Shown here: positions 22,801 through 34,800 of the stretch, one piece after another
Numbering within the stretch: the stretch's first letter is position 1
Layout of the letters: each line of letters opens with the position of its first letter
Origin: Hexactinellida sp. DTS-2022
Lineage: Eukaryota > Porifera > Hexactinellida
Direction: 5' to 3'
NCBI GenBank assembly: GCA_028753945.1
Contig: JAPNXP010000011.1
Coordinates: 558,001-622,000, forward strand
Length of the DNA stretch: 64,000 nucleotides
The notes under the pieces: generated by a model
Databases searched by the model: none
Told to the model about the DNA's origin: nothing
The model's input: only the letters and a program-made list of their open reading frames with translations
Translations under genes and position numbers: made by a program

Positions 22801-25800
22801 GACTTTTAGTTTTTTTTGTCCCACAAGAAAATAAATGCAATAACAAAAAAAATTTTTGAATCATTAGTATGAGAAAAGTATTTTGCAACTGATAGCTCTT
22901 CACGATTTTTTTAATCCGTCCTCATTTTCCTGAGAATTAGGCTCAAAGTTGCCACAATTGACCCTTAACTTTCTAAAATCGTAAATTCATTAATATTCAA
23001 ATATGCAATTATTTCGTGGTTTCGATGAATAACTACTATTTAATATTTATGAATAATTCAATTAGATTCAGTGTTATTTCGATTCAAGTTATTGTTGATA
23101 TTATAATCACAATAAAGAATTCTAGTATATATGAATAACTAATTTACATTCAATAGCTATTACTATACAAATCTATTTCTGATATCATAGTTACAATAAT
23201 TTATTCTATTTATATGAATAATTCAATTTGATTCATTAGTATATAAATCGATTTCTAATACAATAGTTGTATTAAAGTTTTCTCCTATATGAAAATTCAA
23301 TTTCACTCAACAGTTATTCAATTTCAGAACGATTTCTGATATTCAAACAATGGATTAATGAGATGGGATATCTATTTGTATAAATATTTGTCTATTTGTG
23401 TGCTTGGTGCCCGAAATGTATTAGAGTGTAAGGGGGGGGGGGGGGGGTTTATAAAGCATTTACGTTTAATGGAAATATAAACTTAATCCCATATGTCATT
23501 CAAAGTAAGCGAGTATGCTGATTTCAATTTTAAAACGATGACTGATATACAAACAATGGATTAATGAAATGGAATATCTATTAAATGACTATTCGTCTGT
23601 GTGCGTGTTTGGTGGTCGAATTGTATTAGAGTGATAGGGGGTTATAATAGGAATATAAACTAGATCCCTTTTGTCATTCTAAGTAAACAAGTATGCTGAT
23701 TTCCAATTTTATACAGTATATTAATATTCAATGGATTAAAGCAAATTAAATTAAATTGGAAATTTGTTTACTTAACTCAACTCAACTCACATTGCTAAAA
23801 TAATTAACTATTTATATCATTTATTATCTATACATAATGAATGAATGGCATTAAACCCAAGATGGTTCAAGATAGAAATAATTTAAAATCAACAATGGTT
23901 CCTTTGTCCCGTACAACTTGTTAAATGAGACTAAACACTATGAGGTGTTCATGACATGGCGAAAAAAATCCAAAATTGCAGCTGTGCCACAAGCGTATTC
24001 CTTTGGAGGCACTATCAATAAACCACCACCAAAATATAGTGCCACAAAAGGAACATGCGTCGGCACAGCTGCAATTTTGGATTTTCTGTACTAGTACTAT
24101 TGTATATATTTAGTTACGGGACAAGAACAAGAAATAATATTCAATGATTCTACATACGCATTATTCACAAGAGAAGCGTATACGCTGGGTACTATCTCTT
24201 GGATAGATGCTCAAACGAGTTGTGTCGCCTGGGGAGGAAATTTGACTACAATCTATTCGAAACAAGTAGACTCATTGCTGAACATTCTTCTGACACGATT
24301 CTATCAACATAAATGTTGGATAGGTCTGAATGACATAACAATAGAAGCTGGGACTAATGGAAGTGCATTTGTATGGGTAGATGGTAGTACTAGCACTTAT
24401 AGACAGTTTGGTACTACAGGCTGGCTAAGACCTGGTAATAACGATAGTACATATGATTGTGTTGTAATTAGATATTATTATCAATATGTCAATGGCAGGT
24501 CAGATGGATGGGCTGATAGAGGATGTAAACACTATTCTTATTGTTACTTCTGTCAGAGGTTGGGTAAGTACCTTTGAGTACATTATGTGATAAATAGCAG
24601 GGACTTCTTTAATATAGGGACTGTAAACTTCGTTTTACGGTAAAATTAGCGTAGGCCTAAAACATTATTGTTACTTATTGATATCCCGTAATCCTATAAT
24701 GCTAGACACAGGAAATGTATTATTGTCATATAGGAAGTCATATTTTGGGAGTCCAACGGTCATATTGGTTTATCGAAAATATTTGTGGAATGTAAGTTAT
24801 GCGATGTTCACACCTTTCCATATATGGTAATAGTGTTAAAATCTCGAGATTAGTCATCTTTATACATATGAGATTTATTATTGGCGAATGGGAAATTGGA
24901 ATTCATATAGGAACTCAGTAGATCACATTGATTTACCTAAGGAGTTCCCCTTAGCCTATATCATTATTTTGGACAGCATAATTACAGATATCTGATAGGT
25001 AAGAATTAGCAAAATTACAAAACAGGGTCGGGGCAATCCTCCTGTGGAGAGTGCCAAAATAATAATATTATAGGCCAAGGGGAACGCCTTAGGTAAATCA
25101 ATGTGATCTACTGAGTCCCTAAATATGAATTCCCATTTCCCATTCGCCAATAATAAACTTCATATGTATAAAGCTTACTAATCTCGAAATTTTAACAATA
25201 TTACCATATATGAAAAGGTGTGAACATCGCTAACTTACATTCCACAAATATTTTCGATAAACCAATATGACCGTTGGACTCCCAAAATATGACTTCCTAT
25301 ATGACAATAATACATTTCCTGTGTCTAGCATTATCGGATTACGGGATATCAATAAGTAACAATACTGTTTTAGGCCTACGCTAATTTTACCGTAAACTAA
25401 GTTTACAGTCCCTATATTAAAGAAGTCCCTGTAAATAGTTATGTTAATGTGACTGATTCTCAAACAGGTGACTCCAGAGGATGTGACCTGATCTATGAAG
25501 GATCTTGTTACAGAGCATTTGAAGTGAGTGATGGGATCAACTGGTTAGATGCTCAATCTAGCTGTGCTGTGTGGGGTGGTGGCTTGACTAGTATCACTAC
25601 AGAGAGAGAGGATAACTTGTTATACACTGCTATCTCTGATGCAGTGAGTAATTGCTGGATCGGATTGTATGAGAGAGATGGGATGTATCAATGGGTTGAT
25701 GGGACAGTATTGAATTATACTAACTTGACAGCAAGTGCGCCTACTGATGGCAATACAAATAATTGTGTTCAAATGAACACTGATGGAGCTTATTTATGGG

Positions 25801-28800
25801 TAGTTACAGACTGTGAGGGAACCAGCAATAGCTTTATTTGTAAAAAACCTAAGAATAATGACACAACAGGTTTGTTAAACAATTTTTAGCTTATTAATCA
25901 TACACTGTCAATGCGAATAATTTAATATCGTAGGTTATGTATTTGGAGAACTTATTGATGAAGGCTTGCATTTCCGTCCACTGTTAGGGGATATTTTCCT
26001 GTATAACTCAACAACACTGGCATGTAAAGGCGAAGCGATTTCAGGTGCAATTATATGGCTGTTTTCTGTTAACTCTGATCTATCATCTAGCGAAGTGCTA
26101 AATGCAACCTATCTGAGTACACAGACTGGAGTGACTTGGTTATTAGTCAATAAGACTAAACAAGGATACTATCAGTGTCAAATTAATGGTACAAACAGAT
26201 ATACAGTTGGAGTGTATAATATTGCTCGGGGTACAACAGGTAAGTGTTTTCATTCATTCTTTAGGATGTTCTAAGGTCACATTAGGATATTTCGACTCCT
26301 TATCGTATGTTCCGAATGAGTAGATCCTTTTACAAACATGCATCTTAATCGGGATCTGACAAAGATTTCCAATAAAAGATCCCTATCCTCTTCCGTTGAA
26401 TACAAACCAATTTACATAACATATCGAAGTTAATTATCTAAATCAATAATAGACAAAACAAATTAAATCTATTCTAGAATCTACTATTTAACATTTACTC
26501 ATGTACGTATAAGACGAGCCCATTTGGCTCAAAATATAGAAACAAACTGACTACAGAGTATAGATTGTCAATATATGCTTGTTTGATTTTCAAAGGATCG
26601 TGATCGGATTGTATATCATTTTACAAACTAGGATCGTGATCGGGACTTAGATTATAATTTCAGTCAGGATCAGGATTAGAATTCTTTTTTTTCAGGATCT
26701 TAAGTCCTATTTCAATGAATTATTATTATCTCCCTAGTTGCTTCAGAAGGTACCTCATACCAGTACATAGTAGGGATAGATAGAGCGGATGTATTGCTAC
26801 TGTGTGACCCTATGAACAGTGGCTATGATCTGAGTAGCCTGTCATGGAGTGTAACGAATGGAGACACATTCTCCAATCCACTCAATATATTATCTTCAAG
26901 TGATAGTTTGCCTGAATTCAGCACTAAGATCAAATGTTTTTCAAACTCCAGTCCAATCCTATTGAGTTACATTCGTGTTTATGGTTAGTTTTAGAACAAA
27001 TTAAGTTAGAGTTGTATTCAATCCATCTCTGGGCTTTCTTACTATGTAATTGGTAGACTGGCAATTGTATTTCAATTAGTAATTATTTTTCACCCGATAA
27101 ATGGTCGGATAACCGGACAAGGGTTTATCATGGTGCCGGTCCATTTTGGATCGAAAAGCCAAGATGAGGGTTTTGTCAAAAGTGCAAAAAATCCCAATAC
27201 AACCTGTATTCTACAATATATGTTATCTTTGGATGTCAGGGCAATTTTCCTCCAGGAAAATTTCCTGCCCTGAAAATTCTTGAAAAATCCCTGTGCCCGG
27301 ATCCGGCTGCGTAATAGGTTTTCTAATCTGCTACATTCCTAATTTAGACATTTACATCTACATTTTAGTTCCTGCTATAACAGTGACATACAAACCATCT
27401 ATCACAATTATATACAACATAATATATCCAGGAATTAATACATTACCGATCGAAATTGGTTCTAAGTACTTCACTATTTCTGGAAGCATCGCAGGAAGAT
27501 GGAAACTCCCAGATGGAACCTACCAATCTTCAGCAACCGTCTCATACATATTCTTGCTATCTGAATATTTTGGGTTATACCAGTTCTATGCAAACAATTG
27601 GAATGATGAAGAAGTATGCGTTATCCAAATTAATATTGTTATAAAAGGTTAGTTGTCAAGGTAAATAGACTGCATAAATTAATGGATTTGCAAAGAGTAT
27701 TCTCTAGTACCTGTTAATAACGGCCAAGTTCAGCCAACCAAGGGACTGACCAAAAATGGCCATTTTAGACAGGTGATCGTTATTGAGTGGTAGTTGCTGA
27801 TATGTTTTTCTGTACTATTACTATTGTATATATTTAGTTACGGGACAAGAACAAGAAATAATATTCAATGATTCTACATACGCATTATTCACTAGAGAAG
27901 CTTATACGCTGGGTACTATCTCTTGGATAGATGCTCAAACGAGTTGTGTCGCCTGGGGAGGAAATCTGACTACAATCTATTCGAAACAAGTAGACTCATT
28001 GCTGAACATTCTTCTGACACGATTCTATCAACATAAATGTTGGATAGGTCTGAATGACATAACAATAGAAGCTGGGACTAATGGTAGTGCATTTGTATGG
28101 GTAGATGGTAGTACTAGCACTTATAGACAGTTTGGTACTACAGGCTGGCTAAGACCTGGTAATAACGATAGCACATATGATTGTGTTGCAATTAGATATT
28201 ATTATGTTAATGGCTGGTCAGATGGATGGGCTGATAGAGGATGTAAACACTATTCTTATTGTTACTTCTGTCAGAGGTTGGGTAAGTACCTTGAGTACAT
28301 TATGTGATAAATAGCAGGGACTTCTTTAATATAGGGACTGTAAACTTCGTTTTACGGTAAAATTAGCGTAGGCCTAAAACATTATTGTTACTTATTGATA
28401 TCCCGTAATCCGATAATGCTAGACACAGGAAATGTATTATTGTCATATAGGAAGTCATATTTCGGGAGTCCAACGGTCATATTGGTTTATCGAAAATATT
28501 TGTGGAATGTAAGTTATGCGATGTTCACACCTTTCCATATATGGTAATATTGTTAAAATCTCGAGATTAGTCATCTTTATACATATGAAATTTATTATTG
28601 GCGAATGGGAAATTGGAATTCATATAGGAACTCAGTAGATCACATTGATTTCCCTAAGGAGTTCCCCTTAGCCTATATCATTATTTTGGACAGCATAATT
28701 ACAGATATCTGATAGGTAAGAATTAGCAAAATTACAAAACAGGGTCGGGGCAATCCTCCTGTGGAGAGTGCCAAAATAATAATAACAAGCCCTTCGGTCT

Positions 28801-31800
28801 CGGTCGCTTTGCGACAGATCGGTGCTACGCACCTCAAGTTAACGGCCGCTGTCCAGCCTTACTCCTTACACTTTCTGACATGGAAAATGGTAGAAAGGGA
28901 CGTTATATACATCTCTTTATAAGATTTCCATAGTTTTAGGTTGATTTTGAATTTTCATTAATTTGTTTACCTATTTTGTGTAAACAACAACAAAAAATAT
29001 TAATATGAGAAATATATAAACGCGAAATTCGTGTTCGGCATACTTGTTTACCTATAATACCCGTTGGAAGCTAACTTCTAGGTTGATTTTGAATTTTCAT
29101 TAATTTGTTTACCTATTTTGTGTAAACAACAACAACAAATATTAATATGATAAATTTATAAACGCGAAATTCGTGTTCGGCATACTTGTTTACCAATAAT
29201 ACCCGTTGGAAGCTAACTTCTAGGTTGATTTTGAATTTTCATTAATTTGTTTACCTATTTTGTGTAAACAACAACAAAAAATATTAATATGAGAAATTTA
29301 TAAACGCGAAATTCGTCTTCAGCATACTTGTTTACCTGTAATACCCGTTGAAAGCTAACTTCTAGGTTGATTTTGAATTTTCATTAATTTGTTTACCTAT
29401 TTTGTGTAAACAACAACAACAAATATTCATATTATAAATTTATAAATGCGAAATTCGTGTTCAGCATACTTGTTTACCTATTATATCATTTGTTTACCAA
29501 TTTTTACAATTGACAGTTAGTTTATATCTCATATATTAATGCGGTTTCTATTCCCCCATCACTTTAATACAATCCGGACAAACAAACACACAAACACACA
29601 CACACAACAATCGAGATTTAATAATATAGATATAGGCTAAGGGGAACGCCTTAGGTAAATCAATGTGATCTACTGAGTCCCTAAATATGAATTCCCATTT
29701 CCCATTTGCCAATAATAAACTTCATATGTATAAAGATAACTAATCTCGAGATTTTAACAATATTACCATACATGGAAAGGTGTGAACATCGCATAACTTA
29801 CATTCCACAAATATTTTAGATAAACCAATAGGACCGTTGGACTCCCAAAATATGATTTCCTAAACGACAATAATAAACTTCATATGTATAAAGCTTACTA
29901 ATCTCGAGATTTTAACAATATTACCATATATGGAAAGGTGTGAACATCGCTAACTTACATTCCACAAATATTTTCGATAAACCAATATGACCGTTGGACT
30001 CCCAAAATATGACTTCCTATACGACAATAATACATTTCCTGTGTCTAGCATTAGCGGATTACGGGATATCAATAAGTAACAATACTGTTTTAGGCCTACG
30101 CTAATTTTACCGTAAAACGAAGTTTACAGTCCCTATATTAAAGAAGTCCCTGTAAATAGTTATGTTAATGTGACTGATTCTCAAATAGGTGACTCCAGAG
30201 GATGTGATCTGATCTATGAAGGATATTGTTACAGAGCATTTGAAGTGAGTGATGGGATCAACTGGTTAGATGCTCAATCTAGCTGTGCTGTGTGGGGTGG
30301 TGGCTTGACTAGTATCACTACAGAGAGAGAGGATAACTTGTTATACACTGCTATCTCTGATGCAGTGAGTAATTGCTGGATAGGATTGTATGAGAGAGAT
30401 GGGATGTATCAATGGGTTGATGGGACAGTATTGAATTATACTAACTTTACAGCAAGTGCGCCTACTGATGGCAATACAAATAATTGTGTTCAAATGTACA
30501 CTGATGGAGCTTATTTATGGGTAGTTACAGACTGTGAGGGAACCAGCAATAGCTTTATTTGTAAAAAACCTAAGAATAATGACACAACAGGTTTGTTAAA
30601 CAATTTTTAGCTTATTAATCATACACTGTCAATGCGAATAATTTAATATCGTAGGTTATGTATTTGGAGAACTTATTGATGAAGGCTTGCACTTCCGTCC
30701 ACTGTTAGGAGATATTTTCCTGTATAACTCAACAACACTGGCATGTAAAGGCGAAGTGAATTCAGGTGCAATTATATGGCTGTTTTCTGTTAACTCTGAT
30801 CTATCATCTAGCGAAGTGCTAAATGCAACCTATCTGAGTACACAGACTGGAGTGACTTGGTTATTAGTCAATAAGACTAAACAAGGATATTATCAGTGTC
30901 AAATTAATGGTACAAACAGATATACAGTTGGAGTGTATAATATTGCTCGGGGTACAACAGGTAAGTGTTTTCATTCATTCTTTAGGATGTTCTAAGGTCA
31001 CATTAGGATATTTCGACTCCTTATCGTATGTTCCGGATGGGTAGATCCTTTTACAAACATGCATCTTAATCGGGATCTGACAAAGATTTTCCAATAAAAG
31101 ATACCGATCCTCTTCCGTTTTTCCCGTTGAATACAAACTAATTTTACAGAGCATTAAGCGCTCCCGCTCCGCGCTCTTAATCATAAAAAGGAGCGGCGCT
31201 CCCGCTCCCTCTCCTGAAAAATTGGAGCGCGCTTACTTTGCGCTCCTTCAATTCTTTTGTACTAAAATGTGTTAAATAAACAAAGATATTTCTCTAGTTG
31301 ACTAACTCTGATTTTCGCTTAAAAACTGCGGAAACCTCATGAAACTTATATTATTACACCATCTATGAATATTTACGTACCAAATTATACGTGCCCTAGT
31401 TTATATAATGTAATTATATGTGTAAGGTAACGATTTAGTAAATTCTAATATTTGAAAAAGGAGCGCGCTCCTAAAAATTTGGAGCGCACTCCAGCTTCCG
31501 CTCCAAAAATATAAAAGGTGCGCGCTCCACCTTGCGCTCCTGAAAAATGGAGCGCGCACCTTTGATGCTCTGCTATTTTAACATTTACTCATGCATAAGA
31601 CGAGCCCTTTTGGGTCAAAATATAGAAACAAACTGACTACAGAATACAGACTGTCAATATATGCTTGCTTGATTGTTAAAGGATCTTAAAAGGATCGTAA
31701 TATGGAACTTAGGTTATGATTTCAGCCAGGATCAGGATTGGGATCCTTTTTTTTCAGAATATTAAGTCCTATTTCAATGTACTATTATTATCTCCCTAGT

Positions 31801-34800
31801 TGCTTCAGAAGGTACCTCATACCAGTACATAGTAGGGATAGATAGAGCGGATGTATTGCTACTGTGTGACCCTATGAACAGTGGCTATGATCTGAGTAGC
31901 TTGTCATGGAGTGTAACGAATGGAGATACATTCTCCAATCCACTCAATATATTGTCTTCAAGTGACAGTTTACCTGAATTCAGCACTGAGATCAAATGTC
32001 TTTCAAACTCTAGTCCAATCCTATTGAGTTACATTCGTATTTATGGTTAGTTTTAGAACAAATTAAGTTAGAGTTGTATTCAATCCATCTCTGGGCTTTC
32101 TTACTATGTAATTGGTATGCTGGCAATTGTATTTCAATTAGTAATTATTTTTCACCCGATAAATGGTCGGATAACCGGACAAGGGTATATCTTGGTCCTG
32201 ATCCATTTTGGATCGAAAAGCCAAGATTAGGGTTTTGTCAAAAGTGCAAAAAATCCCAATACAACCTGTATTTTACAATATATGTTATCTTTGGTTGGCA
32301 GAAGAATTTCCTCCAAGAAAATTCTTGAAAAATCCCTGTGCCCGAATCTTGCTGGGTAATAGGTTCTCTAATCTGCTACATTCCTAATTTAGACATTTAT
32401 ATCTACATTTTAGTTCCTACTATAACAGTGACATACAAACCATCTATCACAATTATATACAACATAATATATCCAGGAATTAATACATTACCGATCGAAA
32501 TTGGTTCTAAGTACTTCACTATTTCTGGAAGCATCGCAGGGAGATGGAAACTCCCAGATGGAACCTACCAATCTTCAACAACCGTCTCATACATACACTT
32601 GCTATCTGAATATTTTGGGTTATACCAGTTCTATGCAAACAATTGGAATGATGAAGAAGTATGCGTTATCCAAATTAATTTTGTTATAAAAGGTTAGTTG
32701 TCAAGGTAAATAGACTGCATAAATTAATGGATTTGCAAAGAGTATTCTCTAGTACCTGTTAATAACGGCCAAGTTCAGCCAACCAAGGGACTGACCAAAA
32801 ATGGCCATTTTAGACAGGTGATCGTTGTTGAGTGGTAGTTGTTGATATGTTTTTCTGTACTATTACTATTGTATATATTTAGTTACGGGACAAGAACAAG
32901 AAATGATATTCAATGATTCTACATACGCATTATTCACTAGAGAAGCTTATACGCTGGGTACTATCTCTTGGATAGATGCTCAAACGAGTTGTGTCGCCTG
33001 GGGAGGAAATCTGACTACAATCTATTCTAAACAAGTAGACTCATTGCTGAACATTCTTCTGACACGATTCTATCAACATACATGTTGGATAGGTCTGAAT
33101 GACATAACAACAGAAGCTGGGACTAATGGTAGTGCATTTGTATGGGTAGATGGTAGTACTAGCACTTATAGACAGTTTGGTACTACAGGCTGGCTAAGAC
33201 CTGGTAATAACGATAGTACATATGATTGTGTTGCAATTAGATATTATGCCAATGAGTGGTCAGATGGATGGTATGATAGAAGATGTAATGACTATTCTTA
33301 TTGTTACTTCTGCCAGAGGTTGGGTAAGTACCTTTGAGTACATTATGTGATAAATAGTAATGTTAATTTGACTAATTCCTAAATAGGTGACTCCAGAGGA
33401 TGTGACCTAATCTATGAAGGATCTTGTTACAGAGCATTTGAAGTGAGTGATGGGATCAACTGGCTAGATGCTCAATCTAGCTGTGCTGTGTGGGGTGGTG
33501 ACTTGACTAGTATCGCTACTGAGAGAGAGAATAACTTGTTATACACTGCTATCTCTGATGCAGTGAGTAATTGCTGGATAGGATTGTATGAGAGAGATGG
33601 GATGTATCAATGGATTGATGGGACAGTATTGAATTATACTAACTGGGCTGAAAATGTGACTTATACAACAACAACAACATATGGTTGTGTAGTCATAAAT
33701 TTAAATGGAAGTTGGACTAATACAGATTGTGACACAAAGAGAAATGTGTTTATTTGTAAACTAAACTCTACAAATAGTTTTCCAGGTAATTTCCACAAAC
33801 TACATATATTATACTGCTATATTTAAATGTTTATAGTACTATATATTTATTTCAAAAATTAGATACAATTATTTCGCATAATTTATCAATTTAGCAAAAT
33901 ATTTTACCCTTATAGGATACAGCACGATTAATTTCATATCTCTGTCAAATTCTGAAACTATCCAGAACGGTTCTACGATAGTTATAACTGATGACTCTGC
34001 AATGATAAACTGTATTATTTCTAACCCTGGCTATAGTGTGGAGTGGTTCTACAGATCTCAGTTAGAAGCTTTACAGACTGATGCTACTCATCTTTCTACA
34101 TTTTCAATTAGAACAGGAATTAGCACTTTGAATGTCTCCTCTAATCAACCTGGCTATTATAGCTGTGTTATTAATGCATACATAGTGTACTCATTCTATG
34201 TTGCAGATAAGAATACATTGAGTAAGTGGCAACGTTTATTATATCTCTACAGAATTAGTTCAATCCACATTCTAAGTCCTTTGAGTGACTACTGTCAATG
34301 TTTCGTTTGCTTAATATAAAAAATCTAAAATTACAGAATATATTCAGTAATAAGATTAAGTTCAGGGGTGTAAAGTACATTAACTAATTGGACTAAGAGT
34401 GCGAACACATGACAATGAAAAATTAGAATATTAATACATCTCAGCTAACTTAACCACAATACAGACTGAGTTAATTTGAATTAAATAGGTTAAAAAATAT
34501 TATGAACATTCCTATGCTGTGAATTTAACAACTTACAAATGGCTGTAATAAGTTGAGGTGATTCTCTATATTAGGAACTCAATTTTTGACAAATTTTTTG
34601 ACTCAATTTTTGGTTCATAATAAACGAACTTGACTTTATTTATGTAACCTTTCATGTACTATGCCTAGAACAATGTGAAAATAGGGGTTTGCCAAAATTG
34701 CTACATATTTACAATGGGGTAGGCAAGTAAAATTACCACAACGATTTCTTCTTTTTCTTCATAGTAGAAGTGACCATGACCTTCTTTATAAATAAAGAAG

